Source: Massospora cicadina
Taxonomy: Eukaryota; Entomophthoromycota; Entomophthoromycetes; Entomophthorales; Entomophthoraceae
Length of the DNA stretch: 64,000 bases
NCBI GenBank assembly: GCA_022478985.1
Contig: JAKSZP010013556.1
Location: forward strand, 17,048-81,047
Reading direction: 5' to 3'
In this document: positions 33,188-46,192 of the stretch, in pieces
Position numbering within the stretch: the stretch's first letter is position 1
How the letters are laid out: each line of letters opens with the position of its first letter
Notes under the pieces: model-generated
What the model was told of the DNA's origin: nothing
The model's input: only the letters and a program-made list of their open reading frames with translations
Databases searched by the model: none
Made by a program: the position numbers and the translations under genes

Positions 33188-34854
33188 TCTTGCTGCCTTG
33201 GGTTTTGCTTGCTTAACTCTGGGGATTTTGAACTTGGGCGTCAAAAGGGGTAATCTGTTGCACATATTTTGACACTAACCAGCTTGGCTTAAACTTCCTG
33301 AGAGAGCTGTAAACTTGACACTTGCACGCCAACTGTGCGTCTTCTTTGCAATTAATCTTGTGTACATTGGAATCTTCCCTTGAACCAACAAAGTTTAAAT
33401 CAACCTCCTTCCTTGCAAACCTACCTTACAATGAGTCCTTCTCAAATAAGTGTCTTCAACTGTAGTGTACTCAAGACTGGTTACTTGCAGTCACTACTTT
33501 TCACTTATTTCCAATTAAAGTGAAAAACTGAATAAAGGACAAACTTAGGATTATGTGAAATAGACTGTTTATTTAAGATAAAAACTTAGTATTATTATAT
33601 TAAATACTAATAAATTGGGATATAGAATAAATTAAGTGATAAATGAATAGTGTATTGGTAAAATATCAAATCTTCTTCAGAAACTTCATTGCAGTCTCTA
33701 CTTTAATTGATTTCTCTCTTGGGCACTTATTTTATCAAGTTCTTGAATTTGTGCACTGCAGTGGTGTGTGGAGCCCGCGGTATCAGAGTCATCAGTTCCT
33801 TGGCTTCTGTTCACTTTGGTGGAGTCCAAACCTTTGTTATTGTCAGGTTTTACCCCAATTTGGGTAAAGCCTTGACCTGGGGTTTCTCCATAAAGCATAA
33901 TTGCTTTTGAGCTATAATTTATATTTATATTTATATATTATTCATATTTCAACTTGCCTGTGTGCGGTGCACTATTAATTTCAATCTAATTTACTCTACT
34001 GTGCAATGCACTGATGTTTTTAGTTCAATTGGCATCTCAGAATCACTTTCCTGATATTACAATCAAGCTGTATGGAATACAAGGTCAATTCCTTTCAAAC
34101 TAGGTATAATTAGCATTATGGGAATGCTACAGCTTAAAAATGATATCTTGGTTATTAATGAACTTATCAGAACTGATAATCATCCATATTGGTTATCTAA
34201 TACAAAATATAATCCCTTATATGATATGAATTTCTCTACAATTTCTATAAATATCCCTAACTATTTACAATAAAAGAGGACCAAATTCTAATATTTATAA
34301 TTATAATATTGTGTTTATTACTTCTGAGTCTTAATAATCAGTTGTAATAGCTCTGATAGCCTTTGTTGCACCTGTTTATTCTAACTTTGGAACAAAAGCC
34401 TTTATTGGTGCTATCTTCCAGGTCTGCGTCCAACACTGGTGCTTCCTGACAGATCCAAATTCTGACGGTTATCATTGGTGAACTTTTATTTTCTGGTTTG
34501 TTAAATGGCACCATTTTCTTTTTGTTTTGGTTGATTTCCTTTTTGGTACACCATTCTGCACCTGAATTGTTCTCTTCCTTCTCAACGTTACTCAAACAAA
34601 TATTTTCTTTTTGGGAGTGTATCTTATTTAGAGTTTTGCCATTATTGGTTTACATCTCTTTGATGAGTGAATTGTTTGTCATTTTGTCCACAACATTATT
34701 ACTATCTCCACTTTCACGGCCAATTTGTTTTGTGATATTACCATTTTCAGAGCTAAACTCATCTCAGTTTAAAAATTATGTTCTTTAATCAACATTTCCT
34801 TAATTCTATCAGAGGTCAAGGATTTACCAATTTTGCAAGGCCAAATCTGTGACA
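33188..34854 (-). repeat. Element H 3' LTR (with an extra block of about 624 bp)
   Basis: 33188-33845 and 34470-34854 align with the two halves of 47614-48649. Shared markers are TTAACTCTGGGGATTTTG, GTGTACTCAAGACTGGTTAC, TTTGGTGGAGTCCAAACC and AGGTCAAGGATTTACCAAT. The segment 33846-34469 has no counterpart in the other LTR. The outer end CTGTGACA adjoins the PPT. Confidence 0.78.
33846..34469. repeat. AT-rich block present in only one H LTR
   Basis: This is an unpaired segment inside the H 3' LTR, containing AT-rich runs (TTTATATTTATATTTATATATT) and CTATAAATATCCC. Either it is a small non-autonomous insertion or the original U3 promoter region lost from the 5' LTR. I see no coding potential and no clear terminal repeats; TGTCA before it and TTATCA at its end are suggestive only. 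Confidence 0.5.
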
Positions 34855-35950
34855 CCACCCCTTTCAAAACAAGACCAAGGGTAGTATCAAAGGTGTCTTG
34901 CATGAACTTTGTTGAACACAATATTGGTGGCATCATCTCAGATAGAGTATTCATGGCCCCTCTTGGCCAGTACAGTCAATGGTTCAGTCTAAATGGCTTG
35001 AAGCTTCTTAGGCTGGCTTCTGCAGACGTGGTAAAACAATACTTTATCATTGACTCTAAATTCTGGCAGCCTAGCACATCTCAGATTGTCTTTCTGCCCT
35101 TTTGGAATACTGCGCTCAATGTTCTTACCAGCTTCCAGTTGTATGCATATGAGCTCTTAAGCCAACTCTTGCTAATAGTTCCCAGGAGGTAAGTTCTTTC
35201 AATCTGCAGTAATTATTGGAGCCAACAGGGTAGGTAAGGCGGCTTCTCTCCTGTAGAGCGCCTTGAAAGGAGACATCCCAATGACCCTATGATAGCTAAG
35301 TCAGTAAGCAAACAGTGCATATGGTAAGAGGATATCCCACTTTGACTTGTAGTTAACTGCTATCTTCCTGAGGATCCTTGCTGATGTCCCATTTACTTGT
35401 TCCACACTTCCGTTTGATGATGGTGTATAGGGGGTAGTGAACAGCTGTTTCACCCCTACCAAGCCCATAAGTTTTCTCACTACTTCAGAGATGAAGTTCC
35501 TTCTGTTATCTGATAGCAAGATCTGTAAAAAACCATGTTTTGTGATAATTTGTTTGTAAAGGAATTATGTGGTGATCCCTGCAGTGTGTCCTGATTGCCG
35601 CTGCCTCAATCCACTTTGTGAAGTGGTCAATTGCTACTATGACAAACTTGTTTCCACTTGAGGCAGTTGGTAGTGGTCCTACCACATTGATAGATACATT
35701 GTGAAAAAATGCAGGTGGTGAGTTTGGTGTAAACTTAAACTTCTTTTATAACGGTCTAAAGCTTGCACATGGTACAGACATCTCCAAGTCTTGGCTCATC
35801 TTGTCAGTTATAGCCTCCCAATAGAACCAGTCTTTGAGATAGGCTAAGGTCTTCTAAAACCTTCCATGTACCACATGTTTGTGTGCCTTAATCACTACTT
35901 CCATTTGATTGCTAGGTTGCACATATGAATACCATTTCCCCTTAATACAC
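34855..35950 (-). pseudogene. Element H integrase
   Basis: The core reads VSINVVGPLPTA, FVIVAIDHFTKWIEAA (complement of 35620-35700; first catalytic Asp is Asn), LSDNRRNFISEVVRKLMGLV (second Asp kept) and PSSNGSVEQVNGTSARIL (Glu kept), then WDILLPYALFAY (35301-35519). The C-terminal part extends to about 34855 with stops. Confidence 0.83.
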
Positions 35951-37435
35951 TTCAGAAGTTTTCAAAAACTCTTTATGTGTCCTTTAATCATCTTCTTAAT
36001 ACTAACTTGACTTCTTTGGCTTCTTCTTCCCATTCCTCTTTAGGTAATCCAATTAGGTCTTAAAGTCAATTGCTCTCATGCACATGCAAATGGAATACAG
36101 GCAATCTTGAGAGCCCATCTGCGTTCAGGTGTTTCTTCTAGCTCTGTGTATAATTTTAAAGTCATATTCTTGAAGCTTAAAAGCCTCTCTGGCTAGTCTC
36201 CCATCAGGATCCTTTATGTTCCTGAGCCAGCATAAGGATGCATGGTCCATTACAACTTTGAAGTGAACTCCATATAGTTATGGCCAGAAATTCTTCACTG
36301 CTCTAATCACTGTTAGTCATTTATGCTCAGTAACAGTGTAGTTTCTTTCCACTTTGATAAAGACCTTTATATAGTATTTGATGGGATGGTCAATCCCCTC
36401 CTCATCTAGTTGTGCTAATATTGCACTGAGTCCTATGTCACTGCATTGGTGTATATATAAAAGGTCTTGTTGAAGTCTGGGTATGTTAGGATTAGCGCCT
36501 CTACAGTTTCTTCTTCAGATCCTTGAAGGCTTAGTCTTGCTCTAGTCCCCACTCAAAAATAGAGTCCTTGTTCAATAGGTACATCAGGGGATTACCCAAG
36601 TCTGCAAACTATGGGATGAACTGTCTGTAGTAGCTGATCATGCTCAGGAACACCTGGACATCCCTCATATTCTTCAGACGCTCCAAACTTGGTTATTGCC
36701 TTCACCTTTCCTTCTTAAGGTCAAATCCCTGAGCACTGATCCCATGTTCCAAGAACTTGAGTTGCTTCTTGATAAAGGTGCACTTGTCCCATCTCATTTA
36801 TGATTTTATTCTCTCAACCACATGAACACCTCTCGAAGGTGCTCAATATGCTCTCTGAAAAAACTAAATATAGTTATATCATCCAGATAAGTTAGAACAC
36901 ATATCATCTTCAGTTCTCCAAATATTCAGTCCATGGCACATTGAAAGGTTGCCAGGGCATTGCACAGCCCTTGTGGCATTCTGGTCAGTTTGAACAAGCC
37001 TTGGCTGATGATCAAGGTGCACTTTTCCTGGTCTTCAGGTGACAGTTCCATCTGCTAGTACCCACTGGCCAGGTCCATTGCTAAAAATACTTTGAAACGC
37101 CCAACTGTTTCAAGGCATCATCAATTTTTGAGAGAGGGTAAGAATCTTTTTGTAATTTCATTCAAGTGATGGTAGTCCATAACCACCCTGTGTGAGCCAT
37201 CTTTCTTGTGCATCAACAGAAGTGGCGAAGCTCATGGACTCTTTGAGGGCCTCAACAAGCCATCATCTGTAAGTTGTTTAAGCTCCTTAGTGATAACCTC
37301 CTCTTCCATTTTCAATCGGCAGTATGGCTTTGATTTGAAAGGTATAGCTGACCCTATATCCATATGGTGTATCTCTTCTTTACACAGACCATAATCATTT
37401 GTTCCTTGGCTGAAAATATCTTCAAACTCTTCCAA
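35951..37435 (-). pseudogene. Element H reverse transcriptase and RNase H
   Basis: RT starts MEEFEDIFSQGTNDYGLCKE, PFKSKPYCRLKMEEEVITKE, LLRPSKSPWASPLLLMHKKD (37140-37435). The catalytic box CVLTYLDDITIFS (complement of 36865-36900) is intact. RNase H follows to about 36150, including a readable block equivalent to 'r.aWrdpDG.larla'. Several in-frame stops. Confidence 0.85.
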
Positions 37436-38513
37436 TAAATCATCCAGCTCTTTTCATTCTTCCTCTGTCACGTCAGCAAGTCCCAATTCATCTAATACTC
37501 CAACAGCATGTACTGACTTGATGGTATCACAATTGGTTAGTTTCATGCATGCCACAACTTGTCCTTTCTCAATTTGGATAGGTTAAGTGGTGATGTTCCC
37601 CAGGAGGATAATCACTTCACTCTCATGAATAGAGTCAAAGAATCCTGGAAGCACTCATGGCTCCTGTTTGTATACTCCTTCTTGGGTGTATATTTTGAGT
37701 ACAGTGTTCTGGGGGATCTTCACACTTATGTCAGTTTAAATAATTCTTTGTTCTCCTGGTTTAATCTCTATTGCCTCATTGGCACTCAAGGGTAGCCTGT
37801 CTTCAGTGCCCACTGAAGCAGATAGTAGCTTCACACCTTTTTCATAAAGTATGTAGTGCACTGGGTATATTGATTGCTCAGTTTTGACCAGACATGTATG
37901 CTACTTCCTTGATTTCAGGTCCTCATACTCAAACACATTGTGCATCTGGTAGTTTAGCAGACTCACAGTGCTGCTAACAAAGTCAATCTTTGCTTTGAAC
38001 TCCAATAAAAACTATGTGCCAATAAGGAAGTCATAGTGGTTGTTGTCCAAGACCATGGCAGAGGCAGTGAGTACCATGCATCCAAAACATAGGGGTAAGG
38101 CAGAGTAATCCACTAATGCATGCATGGTATCAGGTCCTGCTGTCTGACATCTCACATGGTAGTCAATTTCTGGGATGAATTTTAGCTTCTTCATCAATCT
38201 CAAGGACATGATATTGACTGGGGCACCAGTATTAAGGACTGCCAGTACATGTACACGCTATATCACAACTTCCACTTTGATTACACTCTTCCCAAATAGA
38301 TTTCCAGTTGACAGCACGTCATCAGCTGATTTTTCAAATTCTTCTAATTACTTGAGTGTATTTAATGTCAATTTGGGGTGTAGTGTAGTAGTCTTCTCAA
38401 TATTCTTAAAGGTGTCCAGTACAAGTTGTTCACCTTCCTCTAAACTATCGACTACTTGAGTGGGCTCCATTGCTTAAGCTTGGTATATAGAGTTCAACCC
38501 CTCATTGGTGTAT
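37436..38513 (-). pseudogene. Element H protease
   Basis: The active-site region reads AVLNTGAPVNIMSLRLMKKL (38180-38245), where the catalytic Asp of D-T-G is Asn. It continues as FIPEIDYHVRCQTAGPD, MVLDNNHYDFLIGT (38012-38209), the usual flap and 'iiLG..fL' region. G is inserted at 38514, between protease and gag. Confidence 0.78.
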
Positions 38514-39462
38514 TGTTAAAATCTTGGGCTGGGTTGGCTCGCTTCTGGTTCTAGTTTTCAACTGCACAGATTCGTGGATCCTTGCGTTGATTAATTGATT
38601 GAATTTGATAGACCAGGGCAATAATAGTTTGAAGACCATTATTAAAGTTGAATCCCCAAAAGCCACGTTGAGTGTATTGTCCAACGCTAGACAGGTGCTT
38701 CTTCCTCTTGAAGATATTTTGATACTGGTAGGGAACACTTTTCCTATTCCCTTTTCACAGAGCCAAGCGGAGATTTTGATAAAACCAACTTAAGGATATC
38801 TGATCCTTGCACTTTTCTCTTAAGAGTTTGTATAAACAACCAATGTTAAACAATAAAATTATTATCAGTTTGAATCTGCTTTTATTAGAAAATTATTTGG
38901 GGTTTTTATAGTTGGAATTGGCACACAACTTTTCAGCTGTCCGCTGAGAATATTTGTGCTACTATACTGGTCTGACCCTCAGTGTTAGGCACCAAATCTC
39001 ATTGGGTACTGTTGCCTTGGGTTTTTTAGGCAGCAAAATCTTCGGGTGTTCAGTGGACCAACAATTAATATTAGGTACTTAAAACTGATTGTTTCAGCCA
39101 ATGATAATTCCACTCTTCCTCCAGCATTTGAACATTTTGGTAGTTTCTGATGACTCTAATACATTCCGCTCTGAACAATTCCCTATAATTTGACTATTGG
39201 GTATTATCCCAATATCAAATTATTGCTTAATTTTGTCAGGAATGATGCCCAATGAAATTATCTGTCAGCAGCTTCAAATATCATCAGGGATGATGCCTGA
39301 CAATAATTCATTAGTTGGTGACTTCTAATATCATTGGGGGTGCCACCCAACAATATTCTCATCAATCAGCCACTATTGCTAATCCTCTACAATTATAACT
39401 TAATTGTCAAATCTTATATTCAGTCAAAGGGTTAGATTATGTGGTCATCTGCAATTCTGACA
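38514..39462 (-). repeat. Element G 3' LTR
   Basis: It is colinear with 45246-46192. The polypurine tract AAGAAGGGGGATG (minus strand) lies just outside at 39463-39475, marking this as the 3' copy of a minus-strand element. Confidence 0.94.
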
Positions 39463-39730
39463 CATCCCCCTTCTTGACTGGATATCCAATGAAAGATAGA
39501 ACCCTCAAAAACGGAAGATTCCTCAGCTGGAGCTCATATTTGGTTTGTTATATTTCTATGTCCTCACATAGTGCAGCTCTGTCCGCGCTCAACGCCCATA
39601 TGCTCTGCTTGGTATATTGACTTTATATCCTTGGTTGCTACCCATTGCCACCTCTTCTTGAGTGCAGTTCTCATGACATCATGTCACACCATTCCCATCT
39701 TTGCATCAGTTGCAAAAGATCAACTGGTCC

Positions 39731-39840
39731 ACCTATACAAACCCCAGGACAGGTCTCATTGGCACTCTTGCCACCTGTACAAACCCTAGGATGGGTCTTG
39801 TTGGCACTCTTGCCACCTGTACAAACCCCAGGATGGATCT
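39731..39840 (-). repeat. 42-bp tandem repeat in the 3' region of G
   Basis: Two full 42-bp units (39731-39772, 39773-39814) and a partial third share CAAACCCCAGGA and GGCACTCTTGCC. On the minus strand the unit is 14 codons, VARVPTRPILGFVQ, repeated in frame. It lies between the PPT and the integrase, probably the end of pol. Confidence 0.8.
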
Positions 39841-40499
39841 CAACGTCTTGTTGTTAGGGACTATTCCAGAGAACCTAGTTTCAGCCCTTTCTGATCCTGC
39901 CAATGCTAGGGACTCATGTTCACTAATATTCCTTCCTCCACATTCAGTAGGTGGGAATATCACTAGATGAATTACTGTTCAAATTAAATTGTTTTTTGAT
40001 ATTTTCTACTTTTTTGGTATTTTTATGCATCCTTTTCATCTTTTTGTGTTTTTTCTATTAAGTCCAATATTTTAAGTATTTCATGTGAGCTCTATTGACT
40101 ATGCAATCATACTCAGTATTCTTGATCATAAAAGCATTATTCACCAACTTAGTAATAATTTCAAATGGCCCCATCCATAGGGCATCCAGCTTATTTTTTC
40201 TCCCAAACCCAAGGGTATTGCAATAGGCTTATCGCCCAATCTATTCTTTCAATGTAAGTCAATTCTGGCCATCCATTTTCTTTGCATTGATTCTTTTTTC
40301 ATTGTTGTCTCAAATGCCTGAAATTTAATTCAATCAGGATATCGGCCAGTTGGGATAGATAATGTTTGGCACTCATCCCCAAAGATGGCTCTATTGCTAA
40401 ATAAATATTGGTGGCAATGCAGCTTTTCACCCATTTAAAAGTTTGAACAACGTTTTCTTGGTCACTGAATGGTAACTGATATTATAAGCAAAAGTGACA

Positions 40500-41150
40500 A
40501 AACTCAGATATGCTCCCCACATGGAAGTTTTCCTGCAACCAATTTTATAAGGTTGAGGCTAGAGTTGCATTCACTATTTCCACCATTCCGTTGATTTCTG
40601 GATGATAGGGGACATATACAACACCATGGATTCCCATTAATTTGTTAAGCCTGGGAATCACATATAAAGTAAAGTTGATTCCATTGTCACCGAGAATGAC
40701 TTGAGGGCAACCATGCCAATAAATCACTTGGTCAATTATAAACTTTGCCATACTTATTGCATCTACTTTGCTGAGGGCTTTCATTTTAACCCATCAGGTT
40801 AAGTGATCTATTGTGACAATTATATACTTCACTCCTCCGGTGCTGATGCTTAATGGTCCCATAATGTCTATGGACACTGTGTGCCATGCAAAACCAGAGC
40901 ATACTAGCAGTACCCTACAATGTTTTTGTGCAGCTTGTGTAGCTGACATTCCACACAACAGGCTAAGTAATCCACCACACCATAGTTGATCGATTCCCAA
41001 TAATACTGGCAAATATGATCCACTGTTTTCCTTAGGCCACCATGGCTGATGACCTTGTGAGCAGCTCAAATGATTTTCACTTGTTCCAATGGTTTAGAAA
41101 ATAAAACATGTTTTCTTTAAATCATTTTGTATAATTGATTGTCCTTAAAT
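40500..41150 (-). pseudogene. Element G integrase
   Basis: The core reads HTVSIDIMGPLSISTGGVKY, IIVTIDHLT (40794-41069), then KFIIDQVIYWHGCPQVILGD, NGINFTLYVIPRLNKLMG, HPEINGMVEIVNATLAS (40545-40784). All three catalytic acids (D, D, E) are present. The zinc-finger region upstream is frame-shifted. The C-terminal part lies in 39470-40500. Confidence 0.87.
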
Positions 41151-42450
41151 TTGGTATTTTCCATGACTTTTCATAATGTATTCTGAATTTCTTGAGGTTT
41201 ATCCCCAATATATCCTTTGATCATTTGCTGGAATAGTGCATCCACCTGATGATAGATCACATGAACAACTGCAATCAAGACAATCCGTTGGCATTCTGAT
41301 GTATCACTCCAGCCTGATTGATAATTTTGAAATTGTAGGCTTGCAGCTTTAAAGCCCATTGGGCCAACCAGCCTTCTGGTCCCTTCAGGTTATGAAGCCA
41401 GTGCAGAGATGAGTGGTCATTTATGACTTTAAAGTGTGTTCCATGTATGTAGACTCAGAATTGTTTGCAGGCATGGATGACCTTCAACCATTCTCACTCC
41501 ATCACAGTATAGTTTCTTTCCGCTGGTGACAGTGTTCTACTCAAATAGGCTACTGGATGTTCATTCCCATTGTCATCTAATTGACTTAGAACAGCTCCAA
41601 TTACCATTAATGAGGCATCCTCTTAGATTATGAATTTCTGACTATAATTTGGATATTTGAAAACTGGGCTACTCATGAGATATTTTTGGAGCTTATCAAA
41701 TGACTTCTGGGCCTCTTTGTTCCACAAAAATCCCTTTTTTGGATCCTTGAGTAGGTGAAATAGAGGTTTAGTGATTCCAGCAAAGTCTTTGATGAATTGG
41801 TAATAGTACCCAACCATTCCCAAAAAGACTTGAGTATCTCAAACACTTTTTGGGATTGACATCCGCTTGATAGCTTCTATTTTTATGGGTTGCAGTTGTA
41901 ATCCGTTAAGTTTATAACAAACCCTAAGTATTTGAGTCCTTTTTTGAAAAAATGGCATTTTCTCAGCTTAAAAATTAGATTTGCCACTGTCAACCGCTTA
42001 AAAACTTACTCCAGATGCTTTAAATAATTGGAGAAGGTCCTACTGAAGATGTTGATATTGTCTAAGTATACTAGCATGCAGGATAGCTTCAGGTCACTAA
42101 GTATGGAATCCATAGCATGCTGGAAAGTCACCAGTGTGTTGCATAAATCTTGGAGCATTTTGGTTGGCTGGTATAGTCCTTGTGCAGTAATTATTGCACA
42201 TTTTTCCTGATCTTCTTTTGGCAAGTCAATTTTCCAATAGCCCAAAATCAGATCCATAGCCAAAAAGTACTTTGCCTTCCCCAGGCAATCAAGCATGTTG
42301 TTGATTCAGGGCAGCAGATAGGAGTCTTTTTTAGTGATCTTGTTTGGTCAGCAATAGTCAAACAATACTCAATATGATCTGTCCTTCTTTTTTACCAACA
42401 GGATTGGACTTGTCCATGGGTTTGATAACAGAATGAGTAACCCATGTTCC
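41151..42450 (-). pseudogene. Element G reverse transcriptase and RNase H
   Basis: RT: SPILLVKKKDGS near 42390-42420, then LGKAKYFLAMDLILGYWKID, QEKCAIITAQGLYQPTKM, LSCMLVYLDNINIFSRTF (42006-42296); YLDN replaces YLDD. The connection reads MVGYYYQFIKDFAGITKPLF (41623-41823). RNase H remnants extend to about 41350, including VYVHGTHFKVINDHSSLHWL-like sequence in broken frames. Confidence 0.84.
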
Positions 42451-43065
42451 ACTAACTTACTTATTTCATCGCTGACCTCCACTTCTGCTGCTCTTGACCT
42501 ATGAACAGATCTCATTCATATTGGCAGACATTCCCCAGTACCAACTTTGTGGAGTACATTTTTTGCGCATCCTAAGTCATGATTGTTCAGAGTGAATATC
42601 ATCCAATATTTTTCAAATAATCAAAGCATTTCCTGCTGATTCATAGTCAGATTGGCTAGCTGCTTGTGATCCACTAATACATTGACACTTTTGGTAACTA
42701 CTGCCAGCAATTCCATTTCAGAAAATGATCCAGATTCATGAAAAGCATATAGTTCCACCGTTGGAAGCAAGTGCAGAAATGCAATGGTCTGCTTTTTTTC
42801 AATTTTTATCAGCTTCTCTCCCAGATTGGCTACTAATACTCATATCTCTTCATGATCTGGCATTAAGATCCCTGATGCAACCCACAGTTCAATCCTTGAT
42901 TTTTCTCAGAGATTGATGATTTTTCTATATAGCTGTTCTGAAAGTTTCAATGTTACCTGGTGTTAACTATGATTTGAGTCTCCAGCAAAATAATGTTTTC
43001 TGCATTCACCCTTAGAAATATTCCCCATATTCCATAATTTCTGTCAGCATTGGTTTCTGTTTCCA

Positions 43066-43700
43066 TCAGACTAGTTTATAGTGAATGGGTATAATACCAT
43101 TACTATAAATTAAATTGACAAAGTTATCCTTCTTTGTCAGTGGAGTTTCTCCTTTCCACTGATAAACCAAAGGCAACGTCTGCCCCAATATTGTCAGGGT
43201 GTTTTCTTCAGAATCACATTTCACCCCATACTTCCTCAAGAACTCTGTCCCAATAAGTATATCATATTTTGGATTGGCCAGTACTATAGCAGAAACTGAC
43301 ACCATCAGCAATCCAAACTAAAGTGGTAGTGCACTGTAGGCTCCACATGAGATGGTAATGTCTGGTCCAGCCATTCCATACTCTTTTTGGTGCTCCAAAT
43401 CAGGTGAGATTTTCATACATTTCACTAATTTGGTGGAAACAATGTTGATTGGCGCTCCACTATCAATTATGACTCAGACTCTTATCCTATTGACTAGAAT
43501 ATTGACATAGGTACACTCCAAGTACTGTAATAAAGTATTTACTGAATGGATAGTGGCCTTATTCACCAAATCAAGTGTGTGGATTATTTGAGCAGATAAA
43601 TTGGGGAATGACTCCTTGATTGCGCTGATAGGTAAAGAAACGTTAGCCTCATCCAACTTCATTTTGACTAAGTCTTCAGGGCTCTTGGCAGATCTAACTT
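43066..43700 (-). pseudogene. Element G protease
   Basis: VIIDSGAPINIVSTKLVKCM is encoded around 43430-43480 (D-S-G intact), followed by KISPDLEHQKEYGMAGPDI and the frame 43066-43311: SAIVLANPKYDILIGTEFLR. This is a near-complete retropepsin-type sequence with one stop between the halves. Confidence 0.82.
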
Positions 43701-43979
43701 TCTCTGCTAGCTGTCATATGTAGGGCTGAGTGACCTCACTAACAATTTTGGGATTGATCCCCTTTGCTTTGGCTCAAGTTATAGTGTTAACATCCAAGTT
43801 AATTCCCTGATGGAGTGGATCTGGTGAGTCATCATCCACAAATAGATCAGAGATATCGATTTCCTCTCTCATTATGTCAGGCGGGACAGGTTTATCAGCA
43901 GTACTAGATTGTCCCTGATCTAGACTGCTGGTCCTTTTCCCAAATCTGAACCAGTCTCTTGAGGTTGAACGAGATTAAT

Positions 43980-45226
43980 CTGATCCTTTGGCTTTCTTTC
44001 CCAACACTGGGCAATTACATGGCCTGACTTCCCACATTGGAAACAGCAGTTTGTCAATTTGTCCACTCATTTTTGAACTTTGGGTTTACTTCCTGACACA
44101 ACTTGACCCTCAGATTCTTTAGATGGCTCAGCAAATTTGACAATATTTTGGCCTTTGTTTGAATTACTTTAAAAGTATGATTGGGAGCATCAAACGTGGC
44201 TCCAAGCATCTTCAGATGGTCTACCATCTGAGAGGTTGTTGTTTCAGTCACTAGTGCTGCCACCATAATCTGATGCAAGTCTTGGTAGGGCCAAAGTGCC
44301 AACTGCATGGCTATGCATATGTCAAAGTTGCTTAACACATTTGCTCCTGCCAAGATCTGAGCTTCTTGGTAAAAACGGGTGGCAAAACTAGCCAGAGTCT
44401 CATCTTTGAGGAATTGGATACCCATGAACTTTTGTTTACTATTTGCCATCCAAGTAGGGCTTCCAAACTCCAACATAATGGCAGTTTTGGCTTCCATGTA
44501 TGACCAATTGTCCCCATTGAGGTGAGGAAGCACCAGATTTTGGCAGTCTGTGCTAAGGCAGTTCATTACAGTTACTGCTTTTTGTCAGTTCACATAGCCA
44601 AACATGGTCATCTCAAATAAGCGAAAGAACACCGGGGGCGTTATCCCAGTGAAAGGTGGGCAATTTTGGTGTATTTCAAAATTCCTCAGTTGCTCCGCTA
44701 ATAGGAGATCCTGACCCAGCTACTTGAGAAGCCATTGAAGTGACTTCAAAAGTCATTTCTGACACACCAGCAAATGGTTTAGGCATGTTTTGGGGTGGAG
44801 AGGTCTTATTGCTTGGCATTTCACATGCCTTTGCTTTGGCATCATTTGCCTCAAATTGTTCACAATCACATTGGTGTTTCTCCAACTCCTCTATACACTT
44901 GGTCATTTTCTCCATCTCCTCATGAAACTGTCAGATGTGTTCTTAATCCACTTCCCATTTGGTTTTCTAAAATAAAATTTCCTTGATGAGTTCACCCTCT
45001 TTCTGCTTCAAAGTGGCAACTTTTCCGCATAGGTCATTATTAACTATTCCTAATTGTTTGAGAAAATCCTCCGCCTTGATCATATGCTCTTCTAATGTAC
45101 TAACATCAGCCTGAGATGCTGAGCTGAGCACATTTTCATTGATAGCCTGTAGTTCCACCCCAGAGCTTCTGAAGCTCTTCCTTAAAAGACATTGTTATTT
45201 TAAATTGGCTTTTGACAACTCAACTA
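43980..45226 (-). pseudogene. Element G gag with CCHC zinc knuckle
   Basis: The N-terminal coiled region lies at 44676-45158 (LEEHMIKAEDFLKQL, IEELEKHQCDCEQFEANDAK). The capsid-like part is a 170-codon open stretch at 44054-44566: LPHLNGDNWSYMEAKTAIML, DETLASFATRFYQEAQILAG. The zinc knuckle CFQCGKSGHVIAQC is encoded at 44004-44045 in another frame. It is one of the best-preserved Gag sequences here. Confidence 0.83.
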
Positions 45227-45244
45227 CCCCTGTAGTGAGCACCA
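45227..45244 (-). promoter_or_regulatory. Element G primer-binding site
   Basis: The minus strand reads TGGTGCTCACTACAGGGG beginning one base from the 5' LTR edge at 45246. It is the same site as in B, F and H. Confidence 0.82.
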
Positions 45245-45245
45245 A

Positions 45246-46192
45246 TGTTAAAATCTTGGGCTTTGTTGGCTTGCTTTTGGCCCTAGATTTCAACTGCACA
45301 GATTTGTGGATCCTTGCGTTGATTATTTGATTGAATTTGATAGACTGGGGCAATAATAGTATGAAGACTATTATTAAAGTTGAATCCCCAAAAGCCACGT
45401 TGAGAGTATTGTCCAACGCTAGACAGGTGCTTCTTCCTCTTGAAGATATTTTGATACTGGTAGGGAACACTTTCCCTATTCCCTTTTCACAGAGCCAAGC
45501 GGAGATTTTGATAAAACCAACCTAAGGATATCTGATCCTTGCACTTTTCTCTTAAGAGTAATGTTTAAACAACCAATGTTAAACAATAAAATTATTATTA
45601 AGTTTGAATCTGCTTTTATTAGGCATTTAATTGGGGTCATTATAGTTGGAATTGGCACACAACTTTTCAGCTATCCGCTGAGAATATTTGTGCTACTATA
45701 CTGGTCTGACCAACAGTGTTAAGCACCAAATCTCATTGGGTACTGTTGCCTTGGGTTTTTTAGGCAGCATAATCCTCAGGTGTTCAATGGACCAACAATT
45801 TGTAATAGGTACTTGAAACTGATTGTTTCAGCCAATGATGATTCCACTCTTCCTCCAGCATTTGAACATTTTGGTAGTTTCTGATGACTTCAATACATTC
45901 CACTCTGAACAATTCCCTATAATTCGACCATCTATGATCCTAATATCAAATTATTGCTTAATTTCATTGGGGATGATGCCCAACAAAATTACCTTTCAGC
46001 GGCCTCAAATATTATCAAGGATAATGCCTGACAATAATTTATTAGTTTAAACTTCTAATATCATTGGGGATGCCACCTGACAATATTCTCATTAATCAGC
46101 CACTATTGCCAATCCTCTACAATTATAACTTAATTGTCAAATCTTATATTTGGTCAAAGGGTTGGATTATGTGGTCATCTGCAATTCTGACA
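45246..46192 (-). repeat. Element G 5' LTR
   Basis: Its partner is 38514-39462. TSD copy TGTAT follows at 46193-46197. Shared internal markers include CAAAAGCCACGTTGAG and GCTAGACAGGTGCTTC. Confidence 0.94.

Larger units (their letters stand above)
38514..46192 (-). mobile_element. Element G: minus-strand Ty3/Gypsy element inserted in H
   Basis: LTRs of 949 bp (38514-39462) and 947 bp (45246-46192) start TGTTAAAATCTTGGGC and end GCAATTCTGACA. They are flanked by a perfect TSD, TGTAT (38509-38513, 46193-46197). The LTRs look about 94-95% identical over the stretch I compared by eye. Gag, protease, RT, RNase H and integrase are recognisable on the minus strand, with a complete DDE triad but many stops. 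Confidence 0.93.
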
